Origin: Candidatus Nomurabacteria bacterium
Lineage (GTDB): Bacteria > Patescibacteriota > Minisyncoccia > Phycocordibacterales > UBA9973
Length of the DNA stretch: 42,513 nt
Assembly (NCBI GenBank): GCA_943354905.1
Contig: CALRDL010000005.1
Coordinates: 1-42,513 of the forward strand
Reading direction: 5' to 3'
Positions 32,993-40,348 of this stretch are shown here, in pieces; positions within the stretch are counted from its first letter, which is position 1, and every line of letters starts with the position of its first letter. The notes beneath the pieces are model-generated. The model ran no database searches and was not told the origin of the DNA. It saw nothing but the letters and a program-made list of their open reading frames with translations. A program made the position numbers and the translations under genes.

Positions 32993-33505
32993 ATGTCTAA
33001 AAAATCTCCATACACAAAGCTAGAAAAAATAGTCATGGTTAGTGGGGGGTTTGATCCCATTCACCCAGGACATGTGCGACTGTTTAAGGAAGCCAAGAAG
33101 CTCGGTGATAGGCTGGTGGTGGTGATCAACAACGATAACTGGATTCGAAATAAAAAAGGTCAAGGTTTCATGAATGCAAAAGACAGAGCTGAAGTAATCT
33201 CGCATTTTCGTGATGTAGATCGAGTTATTATTTCCGTGCATCGAAAAAATTCAAAAGATGCGCGAGCTATGAGTGTCTGTGCGGAGTTGTCTAAAATTCG
33301 TCCATATATGTTTGTGAATGGGGGTGACCGAAACAATAAAGATGCAGATAATCCACTTTCTTCTTTACACCATGATATAAATATGTGTAAAAAGCTCGGA
33401 ATCAAAATTGTTTATAATGTCGGCAAAGGTGGAAAAATTAATAGCTCCTCCAAATTGCTCAAAAAATACGTTGATAAAAAATTAAAAAGTAATGCTTCCA
33501 AATAA
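32993..33505 (+). CDS. Cytidylyltransferase-like nucleotidyltransferase
   Basis: A 170-residue enzyme of the HxGH superfamily: SGGFDPIHPGHVRLFKEAKK near residues 13-32 holds the nucleotide-binding HPGH, and NGGDRNNKDADN is further along. Members activate phospho-sugars or alcohols with CTP or ATP (TagD, RfaE2/HldE types). It has the SD-like AAAGGG before its ATG. Its end overlaps the HAD gene by 14 bases, so the two are coupled. Adjacent mannose genes suggest it may activate a sugar-phosphate, but the substrate is not fixed by sequence. Confidence 0.8.
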   Translation: MSKKSPYTKLEKIVMVSGGFDPIHPGHVRLFKEAKKLGDRLVVVINNDNWIRNKKGQGFMNAKDRAEVISHFRDVDRVIISVHRKNSKDARAMSVCAELSKIRPYMFVNGGDRNNKDADNPLSSLHHDINMCKKLGIKIVYNVGKGGKINSSSKLLKKYVDKKLKSNASK

Positions 33506-34259
33506 AAAAATTATTGCTTTCGATATCGATGGTACGTTGACAGTGAGCAAGATGCCCATTACCGAGTCAATGGCTAGTTTGATTAAAGAATTAATAAAAA
33601 AGAAAATGATTTTTGTGATTTCAGGTGGTGGCTTTAGACAATTAGAGACGCAATTCCTCCCACCATTTCTAAAAGATGAGGATCTGATGCCATTTATAAA
33701 TAATTTAAAATTATTACCAACGAGCGGTAGTCAGAGATACGAATATGATAAAGAAAAAAAGGAATGGGTGCTAACCGATAAAGAACCACTACAGGAAGAA
33801 GTAAAAGATCGAGCCAAGAAATTATTACAAATAGTGATTGATTCTCCAGAATATGGCATACCGCTCAACCCTATTGGAGCAATTATTGAAGACCGAGATA
33901 CACAGATAACTTTTACCCCGAATGGGCAACAAGCTCCAATCGAGATGAAAAAGCTTTTTGATCCGGACAGAAAAAAGAGAGAAAAGATTCGAGCCATACT
34001 CGCCCCCCACTTACCTGAAGTTGAGATTTTGGTTAATGGTACTTCGAGTATCGATATTTTACCCAAAGGATTTAATAAAGCAGTGGGACTTTCACGCTTA
34101 CTAGACAAGTTGGGTTTACAAAAATCTGATATGATATTTGTTGGCGATGCGCTTTTTCCTGGGGGGAACGATTATTCAGTTCATGAAGCGGGTATAGAAA
34201 CTATTGCAGTTGGGGGGCCAGAAGAAACTACGGAAGTTATTAAAAACTGGCTTAATTAA
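33492..34259 (+). CDS. Eukaryotic-type phosphomannomutase-like HAD enzyme
   Basis: A 255-residue HAD-IIB protein. The nucleophile motif is IIAFDIDGTLT (Asp11, Asp13), followed by ISGGGFRQLETQF; then IDILPKGFNKAVGL and VGDALFPGGNDYSVHEAG. The last two blocks match PMM2-type phosphomannomutases (D-x-x-P-x-G-x-x-K and GD...PGGND), which interconvert mannose-1-phosphate and mannose-6-phosphate. Other HAD-IIB phosphatases share part of this pattern, so phosphatase activity is the alternative. Coupled by 14-base overlap to the nucleotidyltransferase and followed by an isomerase-type cupin. Confidence 0.75.
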   Translation: MLPNKKIIAFDIDGTLTVSKMPITESMASLIKELIKKKMIFVISGGGFRQLETQFLPPFLKDEDLMPFINNLKLLPTSGSQRYEYDKEKKEWVLTDKEPLQEEVKDRAKKLLQIVIDSPEYGIPLNPIGAIIEDRDTQITFTPNGQQAPIEMKKLFDPDRKKREKIRAILAPHLPEVEILVNGTSSIDILPKGFNKAVGLSRLLDKLGLQKSDMIFVGDALFPGGNDYSVHEAGIETIAVGGPEETTEVIKNWLN

Positions 34260-34287
34260 ACATTTGGTTGTATACTTATATACAATT

Positions 34288-34638
34288 ATGGCTGAATTTA
34301 AACCATTTACAATAGAGCGTCCGTGGGGGAATTTTCGACAACTTACTCATAATAATCCGTCCACAGTAAAAATTCTTTTTATAAAAAGAGGCGAAACGTT
34401 CAGTTTACAATATCACAACAAACGAAAAGAATTCTGGCGAGTGATTTCAGGGTTGCCAGAAATAACAATGGGAGAATCTATGGTTAATGCAAAAGCTGGA
34501 GATGAATTTGAAATACCACCCAAAATGAATCATCGTGTTAGATCCACAGGTGGTGATACTGAAATTTTAGAGATATCGACAGGGGATTTCGATGAAAATG
34601 ATATTATAAGAATAGAAGACAAATATGGCAGAGTCTAA
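34288..34638 (+). CDS. Mannose-6-phosphate isomerase type II-like cupin
   Basis: From the ATG at 34288 it is 116 residues, corresponding to the C-terminal cupin domain of bifunctional mannose-1-phosphate guanylyltransferase/phosphomannose isomerases (PMI type II). ERPWGNFRQL, LQYHNKRKEFWRVISG and IRIEDKYGRV are the hallmark blocks. The usual YHHHRSEHW is here YHNKRKEFW, so the second His of the HxH metal motif is Lys, which may lower or change metal binding. It would convert mannose-6-phosphate to fructose-6-phosphate. It overlaps the next gene by 14 bases. Confidence 0.8.
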   Translation: MAEFKPFTIERPWGNFRQLTHNNPSTVKILFIKRGETFSLQYHNKRKEFWRVISGLPEITMGESMVNAKAGDEFEIPPKMNHRVRSTGGDTEILEISTGDFDENDIIRIEDKYGRV

Positions 34639-35743
34639 AAATAAAAAAATAATTAAAAAGGTTTCAACCAAAGTTGGGATAAAAAAAGTTGTAAAAAAAG
34701 TTACAAAGAAAAAAGTTGCAAAAATAAAAAAAAGGGTAGAGCTCACTCGCGCTCTACATAACCCGATAATTTCTCCACGTCTGTATCCATGGGAGTCGAA
34801 AGCAACATTTAACCCGACAGCATTTCTGGGCACAGGAAAGATTCATCTTATTTATCGTGCTATCGGGCATGATGATTCGTCTGTACTCGGCTATGCTGGA
34901 AGCCACGATGGTTACAACATCATCGATCGTCCTACGTACACTATTTTTATGCGCAGAAATAATTTTAATAGGGTAAAATACACAGTTGCGCCGATAGACT
35001 ATATCTCAGGAGGTGGATGGAACGGTGGATGCGAGGATCCACGTGTTACGCGGATAGACGACACGGTATATTTACTTTACATAGCTTTTGACGGCTGGGG
35101 TTCAGTTCGTATTGCTCTTACTTCAATAGCGTTTTCAGATTTTGAAGCAAAAAGGTGGCAATGGAAAAATCCAATACTAATTTCACCCCCAAATGAAATA
35201 CATAAGAATTGGGTTATCTTTCCAGAAAAAGTGAAGGGCAAGTACGCTATTTTACATAGCATTTCACCTAAAATCTTAATTCACTATTTCGATAGTTTTG
35301 ATGAATTTGATGGCAAGAAATTTATAAATAGTATTCATCAAGGCAGTCCAGAGTGGCAGTCGCGCGAGCGCGGGGTGCGCGGGGTTGGGCCAGCACCCAT
35401 CAAAACTGAGCTTGGATGGCTGATGCTTTACCACAAAATCGAAGAACATGATCCTGGGCGATATAAAATTTGGGCAATGATCCTAGACAGTGAAGATCCG
35501 ACGAAAGTTCTTTACAAATCACCAGAGCCAATTCTCGAACCGGACGAGGATTATGAAAATAACGGTTGCAAATGGGGAGTTATTTATACTTGCGGAGCGG
35601 TGGTGAAAAACGATAGGCTTTTTGTATATTACGGTGGAGCAGACATGGTGGTCGGGGTAGCAACGATTTTACTTACTGAACTACTCGAAGATCTGAAAAA
35701 ACACAAAGTTGTAAAATTTAAAAAATATGTAACGAGGATTTAA
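34625..35743 (+). CDS. GH130 mannoside phosphorylase, with Lys-rich tail
   Basis: A 372-residue family GH130 protein. These enzymes cleave beta-mannosides with phosphate, releasing mannose-1-phosphate. The five-bladed propeller blocks are visible: HNPIISPRLYPWESKATFNP, the catalytic GCEDPR (residues 135-140, with the acid Asp138), FPEKVKGKYAILH, and YYGGADMVVGVA near the end. Residues 1-38 form a Lys/Val-rich tail (KKIIKKVSTKVGIKKVVKKV) that is not part of the fold; it resembles the tail of RpoD here. There is no signal peptide. The next gene, a tandem GH130, starts after 3 bases. Confidence 0.88.
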   Translation: MAESKNKKIIKKVSTKVGIKKVVKKVTKKKVAKIKKRVELTRALHNPIISPRLYPWESKATFNPTAFLGTGKIHLIYRAIGHDDSSVLGYAGSHDGYNIIDRPTYTIFMRRNNFNRVKYTVAPIDYISGGGWNGGCEDPRVTRIDDTVYLLYIAFDGWGSVRIALTSIAFSDFEAKRWQWKNPILISPPNEIHKNWVIFPEKVKGKYAILHSISPKILIHYFDSFDEFDGKKFINSIHQGSPEWQSRERGVRGVGPAPIKTELGWLMLYHKIEEHDPGRYKIWAMILDSEDPTKVLYKSPEPILEPDEDYENNGCKWGVIYTCGAVVKNDRLFVYYGGADMVVGVATILLTELLEDLKKHKVVKFKKYVTRI

Positions 35744-35746
35744 GAT

Positions 35747-37684
35747 ATGTTTGTTGTTAAACGTTCACATCACAATCCAATACTTACTCCAGATAAAGAT
35801 CGCTACTGGGAGGCCTTTGCCACTTTTAACATGAGTGTGGTTTTGCACGGGAATATTTTTTACGGGGTTTATCGCGCTATCTCCTCACCCGATAAGCTTC
35901 GTACTCCGGAACAGATTTCAGTTATCGGTATTGGTGAGAGTAAAGATGGAACGCATTTTGAAAAACGTCGGCAATTTATTACCCCAAAAGAAGAATGGGA
36001 AAAATATGGATGCGAAGATCCACGCATAACATATTTTGAAGGTAAATTTTATACTTTTTATACGGCGTTGGGCGGGTATCCGTTTGGACCTGAAAATATC
36101 AAAGTCGCAGTGGCCGTTTCAAAAGATTTAAAAACTGTATTTGAAAGGCATTTAGTAACCCCGTTTAATGCCAAAGGTGCAACTCTTTTTGGAGAACGTA
36201 TCGGAGGCAAGGTAGTCCTTATCTTTTCTTCTCATACCGATGAGGCAGGTACTGAAATGGTCTTAGCCTTGACAAACGAAGTTGCAGATTTTTGGGATCC
36301 TGAATTTTGGAATAAATGGAATCAGGGTGTGGGGAAATATGTGTTAAATCCTCGCCGTGCTCCGCATGACCATATAGAGGTTGGCGCCACACCGATAAAA
36401 ACAAAGTCTGGCTGGTTGCTCATTTACTCATACATTCAAAATTATTTTTCTAGTTCAGAAAATTTACCGCGCATCTTTGGCATTGAAGCTCTACTTTTGG
36501 ATTTAGATGATCCGAGTAAAATAATCGGTGCGACCAAAGGGCCGATACTGGTGCCCTCAGAAGTTTACGAACTCTCTGGCCACGTTGGCGATATTGTTTT
36601 TCCGAGTGGGGCAGTACTCGAAAAAGACCGCCTAACTATCTACTACGGTGCGTCTGATACCACTATTTGTAAAGCATATATGAATATAATTGATCTTATT
36701 TCCACCATCAATCCAAAGACCGAAAGCAAATGGCATTTTTCTCGTTATGTAAAGAATCCAATTCTTTTGCCTCTTTTAGATCACACATGGGAATCAAAAG
36801 CTGTTTTCAATCCAGCGGCTCTTCAGATCGGCAAGACTACCCACATTGTTTATCGAGCGCTTTCGAACGACAACACTTCTACTTTGGGTTATGCTTCTGC
36901 CGAAGACGGGTGCAATATCAAAGAGCGTTTTACTGAACCGATATACATTCCGCGTGAAGAATTTGAAACCAAGAAAATTTCCGGAGCAAATTCTGGATGC
37001 GAGGATCCGCGCATTACTAAAATAGGGAAAACTATTTACATGTGTTACACCGCATTTGATGGAGTCGGACCTCCGCGGGTTGCCATTACTTCCATCAGCG
37101 AAAAAAACTTTCTCGCTCACAATTGGAAATGGGAGCGTCCGATGATCATAACCCCAACTGGATTCGACGACAAGGATACCTGTGTTTTTCCAGAAAAGGT
37201 AGATGGAAAATATTTTATTCTGCATCGAGTTAATGACCAGGTGTGCGGAGACTTTGTGCGTACCCTTGATTCAAAAAATGATATCGTAAAAAAATGCATA
37301 CGCATTTTCGGGCCGAAAGTAAATGCTTGGGATAGTGTCAAAGTTGGCATTGCCGCACCGCCGATCAAAACAAAGTACGGTTGGCTATTGCTTTATCATG
37401 GGGTGTCACACACGCATGGTACTTATCGCATCGGCGCTGTGCTTTTAGATAAAAAAGACCCCACCTTGGTTCTTGCTCGCACGGCTGATCCAATATTTTG
37501 GCCAGAGGAAGAGTACGAAAAAAAGGGTGTGGTGAATAATGTTGTTTTTCCCTGCGGGATGGCTAAAATAGGTGAGAAACTATACATATATTACGGAGGA
37601 GCTGATACCGTGGTCGGGGTTGCGATGATGAATCTCGATGTCATGCTTACAGCACTTACTCGAAATCTTAGCATCAAACGTTAG
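35747..37684 (+). CDS. Tandem GH130 fusion protein
   Basis: A 645-residue protein with two complete GH130 propellers. Domain 1 is about residues 1-320 (HNPILTPDKDRYWEAFATFN, GCEDPR at 88-93, IYYGASDTTICKA), domain 2 about 330-645 (KNPILLPLLDHTWESKAVFN, GCEDPR at 417-422, IYYGGADTVVGVA). Both keep the catalytic Asp, so both may be active. Domain 2 is closer to the neighbour at 34625 than domain 1 is. GH130 proteins are normally single-domain, about 300-370 residues, so a covalent pair is uncommon. No signal peptide, so it should act in the cytoplasm. Confidence 0.88.
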   Translation: MFVVKRSHHNPILTPDKDRYWEAFATFNMSVVLHGNIFYGVYRAISSPDKLRTPEQISVIGIGESKDGTHFEKRRQFITPKEEWEKYGCEDPRITYFEGKFYTFYTALGGYPFGPENIKVAVAVSKDLKTVFERHLVTPFNAKGATLFGERIGGKVVLIFSSHTDEAGTEMVLALTNEVADFWDPEFWNKWNQGVGKYVLNPRRAPHDHIEVGATPIKTKSGWLLIYSYIQNYFSSSENLPRIFGIEALLLDLDDPSKIIGATKGPILVPSEVYELSGHVGDIVFPSGAVLEKDRLTIYYGASDTTICKAYMNIIDLISTINPKTESKWHFSRYVKNPILLPLLDHTWESKAVFNPAALQIGKTTHIVYRALSNDNTSTLGYASAEDGCNIKERFTEPIYIPREEFETKKISGANSGCEDPRITKIGKTIYMCYTAFDGVGPPRVAITSISEKNFLAHNWKWERPMIITPTGFDDKDTCVFPEKVDGKYFILHRVNDQVCGDFVRTLDSKNDIVKKCIRIFGPKVNAWDSVKVGIAAPPIKTKYGWLLLYHGVSHTHGTYRIGAVLLDKKDPTLVLARTADPIFWPEEEYEKKGVVNNVVFPCGMAKIGEKLYIYYGGADTVVGVAMMNLDVMLTALTRNLSIKR

Positions 37685-37832
37685 TATTTTAAGCACACTC
37701 TAATTCGCGCATGTAGGTGAATAGTTATTAAATCAAATGAACGAATTAACTTAATTATTACCTATCCAGTAGGGTTTGGGTATCATTTATTATTAGTTGG
37801 AACGATATATTTCCATTATAGTAAAAAATTGT

Positions 37833-37838
37833 TAGAAT
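37833..37838 (+). promoter_or_regulatory. -10 box, leaderless spacing
   Basis: TAGAAT at 37833-37838, with the ATG at 37845, 6 bases later. The -35 region is not obvious. Same spacing as in the other leaderless-type promoters. Confidence 0.4.
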
Positions 37839-37844
37839 ATAAGA

Positions 37845-38456
37845 ATGGCTGAATCAATAGAATGGTTGCGTTTGTTTATAATTGACTATCAGTCAATAGA
37901 ATATCTCATAATTTTCTTAGCGGCGATGTTCGGAGGAGAGATTGTTTTATTTTTAGTTGGGTTTCTCATAGCTCAAAATTTTTTTTCGAGTTTTCTGATT
38001 GTGCCTATAATTTTTTTAGGTGCTTTTTTGCCAAATATTTTTTGGTTTTTTTTGGCGAAAACAAAATTGATAGACAAGACCGCTACATCTAGACATGGCA
38101 GTGTGACCTTTGCTGTCATTACAGAAGCCATACATAGAGCTAGTAAAGGCAATCATTTTTTGGCATTTATTATAATAAAATTTCTTGTCGGCACTCCAGT
38201 ATTGTTGGTCACTTACATACACAAGACCCAATTATCATTTAAAAAATTTATGTATTACCAATCTACATCCTTGGCTCTATCCATATTCATCATTGCATTT
38301 ATTGGTTTTACTGCAGGCAAGGGCTACGCGTATGTTTCTGAAATTTCTGAGAATATATATACTTCGATTGGATTTATTTTATTTTTCGTGTTTATCTTAC
38401 TTGTTTTTCAAGTATGGTTTGAGAAATTTTTCACCAAGAAAAATATAGATAAATAA
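37845..38456 (+). CDS. DedA/SNARE-associated-like membrane protein
   Basis: A 203-residue membrane protein with about five hydrophobic segments (residues 17-45, 46-70, 105-128, 138-160, 172-195). The early part (EYLIIFLAAMFGGEIVLFLV) and the FGGE-like turn resemble DedA proteins, which help lipid flipping and membrane homeostasis, and the 'K-F-L-V-G-T-P' segment is in the place of the DedA 'R-F-x-P-x-x-R' motif. The match is partial, and the conserved Arg pair is not fully kept, so a more distant relative is possible. Confidence 0.6.
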   Translation: MAESIEWLRLFIIDYQSIEYLIIFLAAMFGGEIVLFLVGFLIAQNFFSSFLIVPIIFLGAFLPNIFWFFLAKTKLIDKTATSRHGSVTFAVITEAIHRASKGNHFLAFIIIKFLVGTPVLLVTYIHKTQLSFKKFMYYQSTSLALSIFIIAFIGFTAGKGYAYVSEISENIYTSIGFILFFVFILLVFQVWFEKFFTKKNIDK

Positions 38457-38462
38457 AAGTTT

Positions 38463-38490
38463 TTGCCTTTAATTTTATTTGCTGTATAAT
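38463..38490 (+). promoter_or_regulatory. Putative leaderless promoter of the hibernation factor
   Basis: TTGCCT (38463-38468), 16 bases, then consensus TATAAT (38485-38490). The start codon at 38497 begins 6 bases after it. Confidence 0.6.
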
Positions 38491-38496
38491 ATGGGT

Positions 38497-38883
38497 ATGA
38501 ATATAAATTTACAAGCTAAAAATATGGAGTTGACAGAAGCTATCAGGGATTATGTTTTAAATAAAGATACCAACCTAGGTAGATTGCTTGCCAATAAAAA
38601 TGGACTGAATATTTCTTTTGAAGTTTCAAAAAATACGAATCATCATAAATCCGGGAATGTTTTTCATGCGGATTGTTTGATCAACCTAGATGGTGAGAAA
38701 TTTTATGCGAGTGCTGACGAAGAAGATCTGTATCAAGCTATAGATGTGGTCAAAGAGAATCTTTTTCGAGAAATAAGTAAGAACAAAGATCGTAAGCAAA
38801 CTCTCTTTAAACGTGGAGCAACTAGTGTCAAAAAAATGTTGAAAGGTCTTTCCAAGAGAAATCCTTTTACTTCGAAGTATTAA
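38497..38883 (+). CDS. hpf: Ribosome hibernation-promoting factor (HPF/RaiA, short type)
   Basis: From the ATG at 38497 it is 128 residues. MNINLQAKNMELTEAIRDYV is the family N-terminus, followed by FEVSKNTNHHKSGNVFHADC and the YASADEEDLYQAIDVVKENL helix. It binds the 30S decoding region and blocks translation in starved cells. It lacks the C-terminal dimerisation domain of long HPF, so it is the short type. An alternative upstream ATG at 38491 overlaps the -10 box. It overlaps fmt tail to tail by 17 bases, with no terminator between, so antisense readthrough is likely. Confidence 0.9.
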   Translation: MNINLQAKNMELTEAIRDYVLNKDTNLGRLLANKNGLNISFEVSKNTNHHKSGNVFHADCLINLDGEKFYASADEEDLYQAIDVVKENLFREISKNKDRKQTLFKRGATSVKKMLKGLSKRNPFTSKY

Positions 38884-39739
38884 TCTTTAGAAATTCTTCC
38901 CATTTTATTTCTTTTCTACCCTCAGGGAGGACTTTTTTGATGACAAAAACACTGTCACCACCAGCCCGACAGGTGTCGTCCGGTCGGGCGGGAATTAGGT
39001 CAGCGTCAGTAATTATGATTCTTTTGTTGTTTTGGAAAAAGAAAGTCCTTGGCCAAGAGGCGTATGCTCTGAATTTATTATAATTTTTTATAGGATCATC
39101 ATTTAAATTTATCAGCCCGTCTTCTTTCTTTATTTTTTTGCAAAATGTTGTCTGAGATTCATCTTGCTTTTCTCCATCTTTGAAAGGACTCTGTAATAAT
39201 TTTACCAAAAGTTCTCCACCGATTTTTATTAAACGTGTTCTCAATGCAGGGGCTGTTTCATTTTTACCTATTTGAACTTTTTCCATTGCTAAAATGTTTC
39301 CAGAATCTAATTTAAATTCCATTTGTTGAATCGCTACTCCTGTTTCTGTTTCACCATTTAATATTGCTGATTCTACAGGCGAAGCACCCCGATATTTGGG
39401 TAAAAGAGAATAATGGATATTAATTGATCCTAATTTTGGAATTTTTAAAATATTTTCAGGGATTATTTTCCCATAAGCCACTATAATAGATAAGTCATAT
39501 TTTTTAAATTTTAATTGGTTAGCAAATTCAGCATCTAGTTTTTCTGGTTTTAGGCAGGGGATATTGTTTTCTTCTGCAAATAAGCCGGCGGGCGAAGTTT
39601 GCATATGTAAACCTCGCCCGCTTTTTGCATCCGGTGACGTAACAATAAGCATAGGCAAAAACTCTATTTTTTTTAAAATTTCAAGTGTATCAGAGGCAAC
39701 ATCTGGTGTACCAAAGAATATAAAATTTAATTTTTGCAT
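38867..39739 (-). CDS. fmt: Methionyl-tRNA formyltransferase
   Basis: Adds formyl to Met-tRNA(fMet) for initiation. The 290-residue protein has the formyl-folate domain: NFIFFGTPDVASDTLEILKK near the start, GSINIHYSLLPKYRGASPVE (catalytic Asn and His) near 104-123, and the Asp of LDSGNIL near 144. The C-terminal OB-fold tRNA-binding part follows but is short (E. coli has 315 residues). Two GC-rich palindromes lie in the coding sequence (39588-39621 and 38964-38989), giving odd peptides (SGRGLHMQTSPAG and PARPDDTCRAGG) in an AT-rich gene. One base separates it from def. Confidence 0.95.
   Translation of the reverse strand: MQKLNFIFFGTPDVASDTLEILKKIEFLPMLIVTSPDAKSGRGLHMQTSPAGLFAEENNIPCLKPEKLDAEFANQLKFKKYDLSIIVAYGKIIPENILKIPKLGSINIHYSLLPKYRGASPVESAILNGETETGVAIQQMEFKLDSGNILAMEKVQIGKNETAPALRTRLIKIGGELLVKLLQSPFKDGEKQDESQTTFCKKIKKEDGLINLNDDPIKNYNKFRAYASWPRTFFFQNNKRIIITDADLIPARPDDTCRAGGDSVFVIKKVLPEGRKEIKWEEFLKINTSK
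38964..38992. repeat. GC-rich palindromic repeat inside fmt
   Basis: GCCCGAC (38964-38970) and GTCGGGC (38983-38989) pair around a 12-base loop. The whole, GCCCGA...CGGTCGGGCGGG, resembles the intergenic repeat at 2785-2821. It encodes a Pro/Arg/Gly-rich stretch unlike the surrounding protein. Confidence 0.55.
39588..39621. repeat. GC-rich palindrome inside fmt
   Basis: GCGGGCGA (39588-39595) pairs with TCGCCCGC (39614-39621); GTTT pairs with AAAC; the centre CATATG is itself palindromic, with one mismatch on either side. It encodes SGRGLHMQTSPAG, which sits at the place of the family's PDxxxGRGxxxxxSP loop, so it appears to have replaced or been tolerated in that loop. Confidence 0.6.
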
Positions 39740-39740
39740 A

Positions 39741-40331
39741 TTATTTTCGTACTTCTTCTTTTAAATCTTTAGCGTGATCTGTAAAAAGTATGCCATTTAG
39801 ATGATCTGTCTCATGTTGAAAGATCTGAGCGAGTAATCCTGAAGCACCACGGATAAATTTCTTTCCATTTTCGTCATAGGCTGTGACGGTGGCTTTTAGA
39901 GAGCGATAAGTTTTACCATAAATTGGACGTACTGAAAGACAACCTTCAGGTACCCATTCTTTTTTTTTGGACATTTTCGAAATTTTTGGATTTATAAATA
40001 CCATATCTTTTTCTGCAACAGGGTCAATGTTGTCGCTCCCTCCCCGCACGCCATCGCTTCGCTCTGGCGAAAGCGGGTGGGTCGGCGCGTCCGCCTGCGA
40101 GAGACCTTGTGGAGCGAATTCTGCTGAAAAGACTTTTCCTGAGACTACAAAAATTCGCAGACTATATCCTATCTGTGGGCCTGCAATAGCTACACCATCA
40201 CTTTCTTTAGCCAAAGACTCTGACATTTCTTTTAACACTTTTTGTATTTTGGGCGTTTTTATATCTACGATACGTATTTCTTCCGCTATTTTATGCAAAA
40301 CTTTGCTATCTTTTTGAAGAATTTTCTTCAT
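39741..40331 (-). CDS. def: Peptide deformylase with GC-rich insertion
   Basis: Removes the N-formyl group from nascent proteins. The 196-residue protein keeps all three metal motifs: GVAIAGPQIG (46-55), EGCLS (129-133) and HETDH (173-177). The usual length is about 150-170; the excess is a stretch at about residues 72-102 (PLSPERSDGVRGGSD within it) between the first motif and the VFINPKI strand. This insertion is GC-rich in an AT-rich gene, rich in hairpin-forming sequence, and lies in a surface loop position. Activity is probably kept. Translated one base ahead of fmt. Confidence 0.94.
   Translation of the reverse strand: MKKILQKDSKVLHKIAEEIRIVDIKTPKIQKVLKEMSESLAKESDGVAIAGPQIGYSLRIFVVSGKVFSAEFAPQGLSQADAPTHPLSPERSDGVRGGSDNIDPVAEKDMVFINPKISKMSKKKEWVPEGCLSVRPIYGKTYRSLKATVTAYDENGKKFIRGASGLLAQIFQHETDHLNGILFTDHAKDLKEEVRK
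40026..40118. repeat. GC-rich insertion with hairpins inside def
   Basis: About 93 in-frame bases of much higher GC than the gene, including the hairpin CGCCA-tcgcttcgctc-TGGCG (40049-40069). It encodes a loop extension in peptide deformylase. It looks like an in-frame palindromic repeat that was tolerated by the protein. Confidence 0.6.
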
Positions 40332-40348
40332 GATTATTATCTATCAAA

